Part shown: in pieces, positions 1-9,949 of the stretch
Layout of the letters: every line of letters begins with the position of its first letter
Position numbering within the stretch: the stretch's first letter is position 1
Source: Gyromitra esculenta
Lineage: Eukaryota; Ascomycota; Pezizomycetes; Pezizales; Discinaceae
Reading direction: 5' to 3'
DNA length: 64,000 nucleotides
NCBI GenBank assembly: GCA_038503075.1
Contig: JBCAML010000016.1
Location: forward strand, 248,001-312,000
Made by a program: the position numbers and the translations under genes
The notes under the pieces: model-generated
What the model was told of the DNA's origin: nothing
Seen by the model: only the letters and a program-made list of their open reading frames with translations
Database searches by the model: none

Positions 1-164
1 CGGCTAGCAAATCAACAGACGGCCTGTTATCCCCTGATCCACTAGTAACCTCCATCCCATTCCCATTCACACACACACACACACACACACACCCTATCTA
101 CTCTACCACATACCTCCCCCAATCCCGAACCTTTAAAAAAAAGAAGGGTGTCAAAAAGCAAGAA
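1..164. repeat. Non-coding edge with (CA)n microsatellite
   Basis: A run of CA dinucleotides occupies about positions 67-92. No gene is seen. The A-rich tracts at 135-142 and 153-157 read as T-runs on the minus strand and would terminate Pol III transcription of the adjacent tRNA-Leu. Confidence 0.8.
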
Positions 165-265
165 TGATAGGAGTGGGACTTGAACCCACGCTCGTTTCCG
201 AACCAGGATACAATGTTAAGCTTAAAACCTTAACCTGGCGCCATAACCAACTCGGCCATCCTACC
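165..265 (-). tRNA. tRNA-Leu (anticodon AAG) with intron
   Basis: The reverse complement folds as a class II tRNA. The acceptor GGTAGGA pairs with TCCTATC (one G-U) and has an A discriminator. The D-arm stem is GCC/GGC, the anticodon stem CCAGG/CCTGG, and the T-arm GTGGG-TTCAAGT-CCCAC. The loop reads TTAAG-G before an intron of about 19 nt placed one base 3' of the anticodon, the normal position for nuclear tRNA introns. The long variable arm (TCG-GAAA-CGA) fits leucine. Anticodon AAG decodes CUU/CUC after A34 deamination. T-runs just downstream on the minus strand are the likely terminators. Confidence 0.93.
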
Positions 266-895
266 CGAATGCCAAGTCAACGACGCACAAAGAGCATATA
301 TATAAACTGTGGGCGACGTATGTAACGTTTCACCGTAGCCTGTGTGCCCATCATTACCGGTTATAGGATGAAATGAAGATCGAACAACCCCAACCCACGC
401 TCTCGGCTTTTCGCGTTACCTAAAAGAATGATACATCCCTGTTCGCTAACTTTTGGTAGATACATGGTTTTTCGAGGCCGTGGACAGTTAAGTGAGAAAT
501 TAGCACTGCGGCGTTGTATTCGACGGCGCTAGGCGTGATCGTGGATGGATGGATTTGGCGCCAGCAGTGTGTAGTTGTTGATTGTAATATTTAGGTTAGA
601 CCGGGGTACTGACGCCACGATCGAGTGATTATCCATGATCCAACGAAGCGAGAAAAACGAGCCCCATTCACTACACCATGCAAGATTCCATGTAATCGAA
701 GCGAATCACATATGAATAAATAGTATCCTAATATACCTCAAGCAGGGTAATTGGCGTCTACAATGCTCCCAGCCAAGATTGCGGAGTTGAGCGAAAAATC
801 CTAACGCAGAGGACATGTATCCCCTTTGGCGTAGGACTATAATCTTTCTAAGATCCAGTTGCAACCAGCACCAACTTCATGAGAAAGCTACAATC
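266..895. other. Intergenic, no gene seen
   Basis: No open frame with family resemblance and no RNA-gene signature was recognised. The sequence is of mixed composition and lies between the tRNA-Leu and the inverted-repeat element. Confidence 0.6.
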
Positions 896-1059
896 CCGTA
901 TTTACTCGAAAAATTGGGTAACGTGCTTTCTCGGATCTAACTTAAATTAGTTTAGAAACGACCCGAAATCGGCTTAGATACGCCGCTCAATCTCTGACAA
1001 ATTCCTTCGCGGGTTAGTGGCGAAGTGAATACGCTACCCAATTTTTCGAGCAAATACGG
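896..1059. mobile_element. Short inverted-repeat element (MITE-like)
   Basis: The ends are inverted copies of about 29 nt: CCGTATTTACTCGAAAAATT continuing GGGTAACGT on the left, with its complement on the right. They differ at two positions, both A/G. The centre of roughly 105 bp has no open frame. A TA dinucleotide sits symmetrically at 899-900 and 1055-1056. This fits a Tc1/mariner-type TA target duplication, but the match continues three bases further out, so the exact border is uncertain. It lies about 80 bp from the 3' end of the tRNA-Glu gene. The call rests on structure alone. Confidence 0.6.
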
Positions 1060-1137
1060 TACCTTGGCTTACAGCCAAGCCATACCTAATCCTAGCTAGC
1101 GTCTCTCGCTCCCGATTTCCAAAAAGAAAAGAACAAC

Positions 1138-1209
1138 TTCCGTTGCGGGGAATTGAACCCCGATCTAGTCGGTGAGAGCGACTGATGCTAACCATTACAC
1201 CACAACGGA
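1138..1209 (-). tRNA. tRNA-Glu (anticodon CTC)
   Basis: The reverse complement gives acceptor TCCGTTG/CAACGGA with discriminator A. The anticodon stem is AGTCG/CGACT around the loop CT-CTC-AC, and the T-arm is CGGGG-TTCAATT-CCCCG. The D-region GTGTAATGGTTAGCAT is typical of eukaryotic tRNA-Glu. The total of 72 nt has no intron. A run of five T on the minus strand (1121-1125) lies just downstream and probably terminates Pol III. Confidence 0.96.
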
Positions 1210-1348
1210 TTATGTTTACTCCGAGAATGTGATCCGCCAAATACCACCACCACAAAAAAAAGCAATAAAAACTCTATTCATCCCCGTTACAAAACAAACG
1301 CCTAATACACCCCCATTTACAAAAGAAACAAAAAACAAAAAAAAGGGC

Positions 1349-2109
1349 TTAGCAATTAGATTCCTCCCTTAACCACGGTGGCGAAAACGCCCTATCGTAT
1401 TCCAGGTGCGGATTAAACAATTCAATAAACTACCCCTCCCCCCCACATCAGCATTCTCCTTTTTCACCCCCCCAACCCAAACATCAGAGAGCGGCAATGC
1501 CCCCCCCAAAAAAGAAAAACCGAACTAAACTCACCTCTAAGTCCGCCTCCCCTTTCTCACCCGCATACCTCCCGTACTCCGCATGGGTAGCGGCCAAGCT
1601 CCAGCCCTGCAGGACGCGTCGCATGCAGCCGACCAGAACGCCGGCGCGGTGCTTCCCCTTGTTCGAGTGCACGAGCACGGGGTAGTTCCGGCGGTCGAGC
1701 AGGATCAGCAGCGCGGCGGCGATGATTTCGGGGTTCTGGGAGAGGAAGGGCTCCTTGACGGCGGGCTGGTGGAAGTGGTGGAGCGTGATGTTGTTAGCGG
1801 CGCACCAGGCGGTGTTTTCGGGGAGGTAGGCTTGGTCGCCGAGGTAGCTGGGTTGGGTTAGTTAGGTGGTGAAGGAGGGAGAAGGGAGGAGGGAGGGAAG
1901 GAGGGGGACATTATGGTTTTGAGGCTGAGACGCTCGAGCATTGGAAAGTTGATTTGAAGAGGGTAGCCACTGCGGTAGACTCCGGTTGCGACGAGCTGGA
2001 ACGATAGTGGGGGGACTATGAATTTTCGGGGCCTGGAGAGGGCTCGCTCGGGGGTTGTGGGAGCGGCGGCCAGCGGCTTGGGGGCGGGGATGGTGAGGGC
2101 TGATGCCAT
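1349..2109 (-). CDS. OCA1: OCA1-type (Siw14 family) tyrosine-phosphatase-like protein
   Basis: Three exons are inferred: 1910-2109, 1535-1847 and 1349-1429. Donors are GTCCCC and GTGAGT, and the acceptors end in CCCAG and GGTAG. The product is about 197 aa. The N-terminal half has the family motif GVYRSGYP followed by LKTI-IYLGD. The active-site loop is H127-S-N-K-G-K-H-R134, followed by LQGWS and, in the last exon, FIELFNP. The family is the plant-and-fungal dual-specificity (PFA-DSP) group, which includes Siw14 (an inositol-pyrophosphate phosphatase) and Oca1 (needed for cell-cycle arrest under oxidative stress in yeast). The nucleophilic Cys is replaced by Ser, so ordinary catalysis is unlikely. 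From memory, yeast Oca1 shares this Ser, which is why I chose OCA1 over SIW14. The start is the first ATG that gives the family N-terminus; the frame stays open upstream. It diverges from the gene starting at 2861. Confidence 0.85.
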
Positions 2110-2733
2110 TGTGGATGGTGCTGTGGGCGGGGGGGAGATTGCGGGCTCATCAAGAGCTGTGGATGTTGATGTTGATGCTGCTCCATGGGGGACGTGAAGT
2201 GCTGGATGCAGGCTGACGTGGGTGCCAAGCGTTGAGGCGCGACAGCAGGCTAGATACAGCAGAATACTGTGCAGACCGTTGTTTAGAGAACCGCCCGGGC
2301 GGGAGGAGAGCGACGAAGAGCAGAGTACATGCGAGCACAGTGTGCACAGGCACACAGCTCCGTCTTGCCCACCTCCGGGAATTAAGCAACCGGCCAATGA
2401 TAAAACGATCCTATCACCAGCACAGCGCAGCACAGCGCAGCAAAAAGGCCCCCCAAATCACCCTATCGCCCTCTGCTACCCCGCCCGCCCTCACCGCCAG
2501 AGCCCCAGACTAATCCATTCGCTCGCCAGCCGACGACGCACCCGACACATGGTGGTGGTATCGCCCGGACCCTACTGGATCGCTCCGCGGCCAATGATCC
2601 GTGCTGCACGCACAGCACACGGCCGTGGTGGACAGTGGACAACACCACCTATGCGCTGGGCAGCGAAACATCCCATCCGAGACAGCCAGCCAGCCAGCCA
2701 GGAGGGGCGGAAGCGCCGGTGGCTTCAGCGTGT
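2110..2733. other. Shared upstream region of two divergent genes
   Basis: About 750 bp separates the start codons of the OCA1-type gene and the Ser/Tyr-repeat gene. Overlapping GC-rich frames on both strands have no recognisable content. A short tandem repeat of the type cacagcgcag occurs near 2420-2440. Confidence 0.55.
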
Positions 2734-2740
2734 ATAAGAG
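2734..2740 (+). promoter_or_regulatory. Putative TATA box
   Basis: TATAAGA lies in a GC-rich context, 127 bp before the ATG at 2861. Spacing and strand fit the downstream gene, with transcription expected to begin around 2765-2800. No experimental start is known. Confidence 0.5.
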
Positions 2741-2815
2741 CCCCTCTCTGTTTGTGCGCAGCAGGCCCCCCTCCATCCGAAACCCCAGAGAACCCTTCGT
2801 CACTTGAATGCTACG

Positions 2816-2860
2816 ACACAATACGACACAATACAATACAATACAAGACAATACGATACA
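2816..2860 (+). repeat. ATACA/ACACA-rich tandem tract in the leader
   Basis: Near-perfect short repeats of the type (A)ATACA and ACGACACA fill the last 45 bases before the ATG at 2861. They would form an unstructured, G-poor 5' leader. The tract begins just after an out-of-frame ATG at 2808, which would act as an upstream start if it is transcribed. Confidence 0.7.
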
Positions 2861-3601
2861 ATGTCCTACTACCATAACCCGTCTCCCTACAATGTCTGGG
2901 GCGACGTCGACAGTCGCGACGCCCACGCCTACTCCCAAGACTCCGACACCGACCACTACGACAGCGGTCTCGAAATGCGTTCCTCGCGGCCTCCAACCTC
3001 ACCCAACACCTTTGGGCCCGGCACGCGCAAGGCCCGTCCGCCACTAAGCCCGCCGTTCCGGCAGAGTGCGCAGCAGACCGCATCAGACTACGAGTACCGA
3101 CAGCCATCGGCGTCGTCGTCGTCGTCCGCCAGTTCCTCAGACAGCTACTACGCCTCAGACAGCTACTACGCCTCAGACAGCTACTACGCCTCAGACAGCT
3201 ACTACGCCTCCGAGCAGCACTGCTGCTCGTCGTCCGCCCGCCGCGACCCCGTCACGGGCGACCATATCCGCGGGCAGGTGCACGGCAAGCACAGCGGCAG
3301 ATACGACGATCCCACACCCGGGGGCGAGTGGGGCGAGCCGGATTGGGCGGAGCCGCTGAGCCAGCTGAGTCCCAGGCCGACGAGGAAGCGGAACAGCTTG
3401 ACGAGGCCGGGCATGGCGGGCGGACTGCGGCCGAATACGAGGACGAGCTTCACGGCGGAGGGGGACCGCGTGGAGGAATATACGGGGGAGGGAAGTCTGC
3501 GCATCGGAACACACTGGGTGGATGAGGACGAAAGCACAGTGCAGGCTCCGACGGGACTGCAGCCGCGGGGAGCGAGTAAGAGACGGGATGGGACTTGGTG
3601 A
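2861..3601 (+). CDS. Hypothetical protein with perfect SDSYYA repeats
   Basis: A single-exon frame of 246 aa begins MSYYHNPSPYNVWGD. It is low in hydrophobic residues and rich in Ser, Asp, Tyr and Pro, so probably largely disordered. Residues about 93-116 are four perfect copies of SDSYYA encoded by an 18-bp unit, preceded by a polyserine run. The C-terminal part has basic patches (PRPTRKRNSLTRPG, SKRRDG). No signal peptide, membrane segment or known domain is visible. A TATA box and a pyrimidine-rich stretch upstream, and coding-like composition across the whole frame, support a real gene. Function is not recognised. The frame is open further upstream only through non-ATG codons, so 2861 is the natural start. 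Confidence 0.7.
   Translation: MSYYHNPSPYNVWGDVDSRDAHAYSQDSDTDHYDSGLEMRSSRPPTSPNTFGPGTRKARPPLSPPFRQSAQQTASDYEYRQPSASSSSSASSSDSYYASDSYYASDSYYASDSYYASEQHCCSSSARRDPVTGDHIRGQVHGKHSGRYDDPTPGGEWGEPDWAEPLSQLSPRPTRKRNSLTRPGMAGGLRPNTRTSFTAEGDRVEEYTGEGSLRIGTHWVDEDESTVQAPTGLQPRGASKRRDGTW
3137..3208 (+). repeat. Four perfect 18-bp tandem repeats, in frame
   Basis: The unit TCAGACAGCTACTACGCC is repeated four times without a mismatch. It encodes SDSYYA each time. Identity at synonymous positions indicates recent expansion by slippage or unequal exchange. Confidence 0.97.
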
Positions 3602-4649
3602 ACTCTAGGTATCTTGTAACTATATATGTGTTTCTTTGGTTTTTGGGTGACTTTGAGCATAAGCATTTTTTTGGGGGGGGGGGCAATTCGGGTTCGTTTT
3701 GTGCATTTTACTTTATTCATCGCTGGGGAGGAGTTATTTGCAAATGCCAGGTTGGCAGGCTAAGCCTAATGAGAAAGAAAAATAAATTTCCCAGATTTTT
3801 ACCTCATTTTATTTTATTTTATTTTACATAATTGTTTATTCCGAGCACATAATATCTTTTCGTGTTGGGGCAAATACACAGATCGACAGACGGTGAACAC
3901 CGTTGCAGGCTGCTGCAAGCGGGGTGTCAAGCTACGGCGCTCTGCGTTCTTACTGGACCGACGCAGGCATCAGGATCCGGACAGCGATCGCCAGGCGATC
4001 CCAGCGCAGAGGCCACCACGTCGAGAAGCACAAGCCAGGCCTGCCAAGCCATCCATACCATGTCTCTGGAAGCGAGCGCGAGGGAGACGGGACCGACGTC
4101 CGAGTGGGGCAGGCCCGCCCACGGCGCGAAGCGAGACAGCCAGCGAGCGCGACGGGAAGGCGGACGCGAGCCTGGTGGTCTGTGACGGAGGCCGCGGCAA
4201 CCGCCGATGCCACCTTCCGGGGTGTCTCTGGTGCAGCCTGCGAATGGGCAGCCTGCCGAGTGACTGGCCATGACCGTGCATCCGCCCCTGCCGTGCATTC
4301 TCGGGTCCTGACCTCCGAGGCGGCGCTGGATGCAGCTGCAGCGCCCGGATGACGAGAGGTAAAACAGAGCCGGCAGCCGGCAGCAGCATGTCTCGTATGA
4401 TCAATACATGCATGGCGCGAGTGACAGGCGGTGACCGGCCGCGACACAGCAAGTAGCACAGCATCGCGGTGCCGCCCCGACTCGCCCTCCCTTGCTTTTT
4501 CGCGCGCTGCCCCGAGACAGCCAGGCGTCGTAGGTCTAACCCTACTCCTGCGTGCTGCGGCAGAGCGTAATCCCAGGAATGATCTCCCGCCACCGCGGCT
4601 GATCGGCGGGGCTGCCCGGGGATCTCTCAGCGCTGATCCGCCCCGGGGA
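3602..4649. other. Intergenic, GC-rich, no convincing gene
   Basis: A poly-G tract lies near 3670 and an (ATTTT)n stretch near 3805-3825. From 3880 on, the DNA is GC-rich with long overlapping frames on both strands. None shows family motifs or biased codon use that I could support. Confidence 0.5.
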
Positions 4650-4656
4650 TATATAG
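4650..4656 (+). promoter_or_regulatory. Putative TATA box of the F-box/ankyrin gene
   Basis: ATATATA stands alone in GC-rich sequence about 50 bp before the ATG at 4702. A pyrimidine-only stretch (CCCCTCCCTCCCC type) follows directly, the common fungal core-promoter layout. Confidence 0.5.
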
Positions 4657-4701
4657 CTGGCCCAGTCCCCTCCCTCCCCTCTCCCTCCCCCAACATCCAC
4701 C

Positions 4702-5814
4702 ATGTCCATCCTCGACCTCTCCTGCGAGCTGGTCCTGCTCATCGCCGACCACCTGTCAGACGCCCGCGACGTCTTCTCGCTCCTGCAGACCCACCGGGGG
4801 ATAGCCCAGTTCCTGATCCACACCCTCCCCAAGTTCGCCCGTCTCCCCAAGTACTCCACCGCAGCTCTGCTCTGCTACGCCGCCCACGGCAACCCCGTCA
4901 AAGTCCACGCCCACCTGACCCTCCTGCGCGACCCTTGGACTGTCGCCCCCATATCCGCACAAGACGTGGCCACCGCCATCGCCGCCGGCGCCAACTTCGC
5001 CATCGCCACACCGCCACACCCCCCGGCCCACGGCGGCGAGCACGCCCTGCGCACCCTGCGCGCCCTGCACTGGGCCGTCATCAACGACCGCCCAGCGCTG
5101 ATCAAGTTCCTGCTGGCGAAGGGAGCAGACCTGGAGTACCGCGACCCCAAGACGGGCGGGAAGGCGATCGACCACGCGATCGCGCAGGGCAACAGCGGGC
5201 TGGTGCGGCTGCTCGTCGCGCGCGGCGCCGACGTGACCGCGTGGGAGCCCAAGTGCGGCAGCCTGCTGCACTGTCTGATCGAGTGCATGTGGAAGGAGCC
5301 CGGCGCGCGGCGCGCGGCCGCGGAGCCGGAGTTCAGGGCCATCCTGGGGATTCTGCTGGACGGCGGCGCGGACATCGATGCCAGGGACCGACACGGCCAC
5401 ACCGCGCTGCATGTGGCCGTGCTGTGCTGGAGCGGCGCGGTGGAGGTGCTGCTGGCTGCGGGCGCGGACGTCAATGCGAGGGATGGCAACGGGAACACGC
5501 CGCTGCACCTGGCGGCGCTGAATCCGCCGTCGAACGCGATGGTGGAGGTGCTGCTGATGAATGGCGCGGACCCGATGCTGAGGAATGAGGATCGCTGCGC
5601 GCCAATCTGCTTGCAGGGCCCCGGAACGTCGGTCGAGGCGGTGCAGCTGCTGGTGGACGCAAGAGGGGCCCATCAGTGTGGGAAGAAGTGCAAGGCCGAG
5701 CCGAGGAAGCTGTCGGAGTATGATTTGAGGTTGATTGAGTTTCGGTATTCGTGGGCTCTGCATTCGTACGGGAGAGGGGCTCGGGCTGTTAACACATTGG
5801 CAGTGACGAGTTGA
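4702..5814 (+). CDS. F-box-like / ankyrin-repeat protein
   Basis: A single-exon protein of 370 aa. The first 45 residues (LDLSCELVLLIADHLSDARDVFSLLQTHR) follow the F-box pattern of fungal ankyrin proteins. After a linker, ankyrin repeats run from about residue 115 to 305. Clear units end in LLAKGADLEYRD, LLVARGADVTAW, LLDGGADIDARD, LLAAGADVNARD and LLMNGADPMLRN, with TALHVAVL and TPLHLAAL at the next repeat starts. F-box proteins link substrates to Skp1-Cullin1 ubiquitin ligases, and ankyrin repeats bind partner proteins; the partner here is unknown. Such genes are numerous in filamentous ascomycetes. Strong GC bias, a TATA box and a clean start context support the model. The tail after residue 310 is unassigned. 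Confidence 0.85.
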   Translation: MSILDLSCELVLLIADHLSDARDVFSLLQTHRGIAQFLIHTLPKFARLPKYSTAALLCYAAHGNPVKVHAHLTLLRDPWTVAPISAQDVATAIAAGANFAIATPPHPPAHGGEHALRTLRALHWAVINDRPALIKFLLAKGADLEYRDPKTGGKAIDHAIAQGNSGLVRLLVARGADVTAWEPKCGSLLHCLIECMWKEPGARRAAAEPEFRAILGILLDGGADIDARDRHGHTALHVAVLCWSGAVEVLLAAGADVNARDGNGNTPLHLAALNPPSNAMVEVLLMNGADPMLRNEDRCAPICLQGPGTSVEAVQLLVDARGAHQCGKKCKAEPRKLSEYDLRLIEFRYSWALHSYGRGARAVNTLAVTS

Positions 5815-6939
5815 GCTGAGTAGGGCTGGGCTGTAGATTATGTGTATACTGCTATTCATCTCCTCCTCTTTGGATAGGGAAACTGTGGTTCATGGGTATT
5901 CCCTTTGTAGAGTTTATGGGCGCTTGGCTAGGGGCTGGGTTTCTATATTGTAGATTTCGGGAACCGGTAGGTGCGTGCATTCGAATATGGAATCGAAGGG
6001 GGAGTAATTGTGAACGGCCCTGCGTCCCTGCTGTTCAGGTGGCAGTTTGTCACGGCTAACGTTTGCTAGGTCGTATTTTGGTGTTTCTTTTGTTGTCGGA
6101 GATATCATTGGACATCCGGATGTAGACGAGTGACCGTCTGTGAGGATAATTCCGATAGCCACTGCTTAGATTGGTATCATAAGCACTCCGCGGTTCTTTG
6201 CTGTGGTTCGTGTCCGGTTTAGGGTCTACCACTCATCTGCTCACTTGTAGCTTCTCTGCTTCTCTCCTGCTTCTCCGTCTCGCATGAACCTGCCGAGTGA
6301 TTTCCCATGAGCCTGCCATGCCAGTAGCCGTTCAGAATAGTCAGGTGCTATAAAACACCACAGCACTGAACTTAGGGAAGGGAGATAGAAGGCAGAATGC
6401 GAGTTGCAGAACTCTGAGCTTCCGTCCACTACCTTTCCGGTGAGATACATGCACTATATATTCCAATCAACTCTGCCGTCCATGTTTCTGTACAGACGAA
6501 CTCACTGGCTTTAGCGTCTGTCGTGGTATCAGTCCCTGCAGTGTTTATAGAATAGGGATTGTAGTTTCTTCAATTCCAGCGACATTGATATACTACTAGA
6601 GAAGGATAGGCCACGACGCCAAAAGGGACTTCAGCGCCCTTCGGCATAGAATCCTGTCCAGCCCACAGAGGAGCCCCTCGAGCAATCAGTCTTCTGCAGC
6701 GAACAAGACATCCACGACATGTCCAGCCGTGCGTGGGTGCTCTGGAGACAAAAGTATTAATCCCATTCCCAGAACCAAGCAAATCGCCAATATACCCATC
6801 CCGGCCGCCGCGACGATGCAGCCAAGCCGGCACCTCCCGAACCCTGCAACGCGCCATCCGCCCCTCAACTTGCTCAACTTGCAACCACAACCCCGCCACC
6901 GAAAACAATCTCAACCACAACCTCCCTCAACCACGAACA
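5815..6939. other. Intergenic, no gene seen
   Basis: This holds the 3' side of the F-box/ankyrin gene and the upstream region of the CBS gene. Small frames on the minus strand lack any family resemblance. Confidence 0.55.
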
Positions 6940-7490
6940 ATGACCTCAGTAGCAGCCCAACACGCCACCCCATTCCCACCCATGGACGCTTCTAAATACC
7001 GCGGCGTACCTCTCCCCCCCCTCCCTCCCCTCCCCCTCCCCTCCCCCTCCCCCGCCAGCTAACTAACACCCCCGTCCAGGCCACAGTCGAAGACCTCGAC
7101 CTAGCACCCGCGCTCTCAATCACCCCGTCAACCCCCATCTCCACCGCACTAGCAATGTCGTACGACCGCGACTACTCGCAGCTCACGGTGATATCGCCGA
7201 CGACCCGGTCGCTGCTGGGATACCTGTCTGTGGCGCGGCTGAAGGCGCTGCTGGGCGCGGAGCACGGAGTGACGGAGCAGGACACGGTCGCGAAGGCCAT
7301 GACCAGGTTCGATCGCAGGAAGGGCGTCGCGGTGTATAGGGTGATTACGCCGAACACGGCCCTGGAGGAGCTGGAGGCGTTTTTGAAGACGGAGGAGTTT
7401 GCGGTGGTGACGGATGAGAGGAGGAGGTTCGTGCTGGGTGTGGCTACGAGGGGGGACTTGGAGGAGTTTGTTAAGAGGAGGCCGAGTTAG
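6940..7490 (+). CDS. CBS-pair domain protein
   Basis: Two exons, 6940-7005 and 7080-7490, with donor GTACCT and acceptor GTCCAG, give 158 aa. The exon junction joins SKYRG to ATVEDLDL, a conserved start of small fungal CBS proteins. Two CBS motifs follow. The first runs from about residue 25 to 90 (LSITPSTPISTALAM, then LTVISPTTRSLLGYLSV). The second runs from about 100 to 155 (YRVITPNTALEELEAFL, then FAVVTDERRRFVLGVATRGDLEEF). CBS pairs (Bateman modules) bind adenosyl nucleotides and regulate partner proteins. No catalytic domain is attached, so its target is unknown. The intron is almost pure C/T and lacks a classical fungal branch site except CTAAC near 7060. Convergent with the phosphate carrier gene. 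Confidence 0.85.
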
Positions 7491-7825
7491 TGTGCTGGGG
7501 GGAGGGGGGTCTTTGGGTTTAAAAGGGCGTTTTTTTGTTTTCTTTTGTTTTTCTTTTTTGTTTTGTAGGGGGAGGTTGGCTTTGCAGTGCTACTTCCGTA
7601 TTGGAGGATTGCTCGAATATCAGATTGGTGGATTTATTGCGGAACTTGGGGAATCTCTCCAACTCTGTCTCTAGGGTAGATTGCGTCGTCAAAGCACTAT
7701 AGATTTCTTCACTGTCGTCTCCCCAATCTAGAATGATGCTCAATTCCCATACTCGGGCTTGGTATCTACTCCAGTACACCGCAAAGAACCAAAGCCAAAG
7801 AACCCAAAACAGACCCCCAACACTC
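7491..7825. other. Short convergent 3' intergenic region
   Basis: It lies between the stop codons of the CBS gene (+) and the phosphate carrier gene (-). T-rich tracts near 7530-7565 probably belong to the 3' end of the CBS transcript. No gene is seen. Confidence 0.6.
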
Positions 7826-9145
7826 CTACTCCTTCTCCTTTGGCGGCGCCGCTCCACCTGTCGTCGGCAGCCCGAAAAAGATCTTGAAACTATCATACAG
7901 CAGCCACTGCATCCCCGTCAACGTCCCAATCATAACGATCCTGACCGGCAATCCGTTCCACAATCCCCCGAACCCAATCTCCTTGTAGATACGACTCATT
8001 GCGCCACCAAACGCCTCTCCCGACTGCCGGTTCGCATTCAGCTTCGACACCATAACGTCGGCCGGGTGCGACACGATCGCACACAGTATACCCGCGATGT
8101 ATCCAGCGGCGAAGGAAACACCTGTTTGCGCGCCTTTGCCGTAGTCTGCTTTACTGCCCGGTAGCCTATCGTAGATCATCTCCACGACAGTCTCAAAAGA
8201 CGCAAACTTCATCATCGTGTCTACACGAACACACATTAGCAGGGCAGCAGCAGCAGCGGGTTTTCATGCTGGATCACTCCCGGCAGCCTTACAAGGTATC
8301 TGTCGTCCCCACAGCGGATACAGCCCCTTATACAGTCCCGCAACCCCCTCTTTGCCAACAATACTAGTGATCCCATGCACCGTGCCCGTGTACGGGCTCG
8401 GGATCGCCGTCTGCATCCGCACCTTCACCGCCTCCAGCGGACACAGCGCCACGTCCGCGATAAACTCGGCAGACGCCGACGCGGCCAGGTAGATGCCCGT
8501 TTTGTATCTGTGCGCTTTGTCTTCGCCGGCCGCGTCCGCGTACAGCTTCTTGAAGAACTCGTAGCCCCCGTACTTGAGCGCGCCCTGCATCGAGTACCCG
8601 ACGAAGGTGGGCGACCATCCTGTAAAGATCCCGCGCAGCCCCTCGCTGCGTGCGATTGTGCGCCAGCCACTCAGGTTGGAGGTGTAGAGACGGGAATCGA
8701 CCTGACGTCGGCACTTGACGAGGTCGAGGGGGGTTACGGCGGTGTGGGTCAGGCCCTGTAGTATTATATATATGGGTTAGATGTATATATATATGGATAT
8801 GCACATGCAGTACATGTATTGATGGTAGTTTGTGGAATTTGTGAGGGGGGGGAGGTGGTGGGTTACACAGGCGAATAGACCGCCCAGAGTACAGGCGGCA
8901 TAGAATTTTGCGCTGTAGAGCGGTATAGGGCCGGCTTTCTCCTGTGCGGCTTTTGAGGCCTTTTCGAATTCGGCCTGGGCTTCGGCGGAGAGGTGCTGGG
9001 CTTTTTCTTTAGCATCCTCGCTGATGGAGGCGTACGGGTACATTCTGGAGGCGGAGAATGTTGGGAGCGATTTTCTATTCTGCGCCGGGACTGCGGAGGG
9101 GAGAACGCTGAGCGTGGATGCTGCGGGGAGGGTTAGGGCAGGCAT
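7826..9145 (-). CDS. MIR1: Mitochondrial phosphate carrier
   Basis: Three exons are read: 8867-9145, 8293-8755 and 7826-8220, giving 378 aa. Junctions [14 protein letters not shown] and RQIPY|TMMKFAS restore conserved family sequence. Three solute-carrier signatures are present: [22 protein letters not shown] and [11 protein letters not shown]. Each repeat contributes two membrane helices, making six in all. An N-terminal extension of about 75 residues precedes the first helix ([15 protein letters not shown]). The protein imports inorganic phosphate with protons across the inner mitochondrial membrane for ATP synthesis. It is functionally linked to, but not adjacent to, the ATP synthase gamma gene at 52-54 kb. 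MIR1 is chosen over PIC2 on general resemblance; both names are used in fungi. Confidence 0.95.
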
Positions 9146-9949
9146 GGCTTATATCTTTATGCCTCTTGGCTTTTGGTAGGAAAGAGAGGAGAGAGATCTA
9201 CGGGGTATCAATATAATATGGAAGAGAGAAGAGGGATCAAGACAAGAAGGAGGATTCTGGTGGTTTTGTATTTTGGGAATTGGTCTTATCGCGGAGGCTG
9301 AAAACAGGCAGACGGAAGTAGCGGATGTGACGTCACTGCTGCGAGTCCACGAAACTCCGCAGCTGCAGCAGAGAAGGGGAGTCCGAACAGTTCCTCGAGG
9401 TGCCTCTAATGGCCCTGGATGCATCCCTTCCTTGCACGTCGGAAGATCGGGTTTCCAGCGAGATTGTACCTCTTGCTGGGAATCCCTGGCCCTTATCGCG
9501 GTGCCAAGCCGGCCGGGGGAGGAGTGGGGAAACCGGAACGGTGGTGGTCGCAGTTCCGGCGAGAGTCTGAATATCTACATATCGTCTATCTATCCTGGCT
9601 GGAATTGAGGGTTTGGGGATATATGGCTGTGGATGGTCGCTTTTACGTGGTGGGATGGTGGTTTGGATCACGGTTCATCACTCGCTGCGTGTGTGACTTC
9701 ATCTTGGATGCGAATAGCCGGCCGATAACCCCTAGGAAACATAAAAGGACCACACAAGATACCAATTGCTCTAATTTCGTGTTGAGAAACAAAGTAGAGA
9801 AACCTCAGACCCGATCTATGGACTCACGATCTAAAAACAAGAAAGAGGACCATTACATAACTGAAATCGAAAAAAATCTCTTCAACGACATACACCTTCA
9901 GCAAGCATTCTCGCAGCCTTAGAGCTTCAATCCCAAGCCCAGCAGTGGC
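9146..9949. other. Intergenic, no gene seen
   Basis: Upstream region of the phosphate carrier and 3' flank of the coiled-coil gene. A plus-strand frame of 167 codons (9419-9922) has no recognisable content and poor composition. Confidence 0.55.

Noticed and set aside
3950..4696. Minus-strand open frame of 248 codons upstream of the F-box/ankyrin gene
   Set aside because: Overlaps equally long frames on both strands in GC-rich DNA. The product is Arg/Ala/Ser-rich without motifs, and it covers the other gene's promoter.
9419..9922. Plus-strand frame of 167 codons ending before the coiled-coil gene
   Set aside because: Composition and lack of motifs suggest chance; it would run into the 3' end of the opposite gene.
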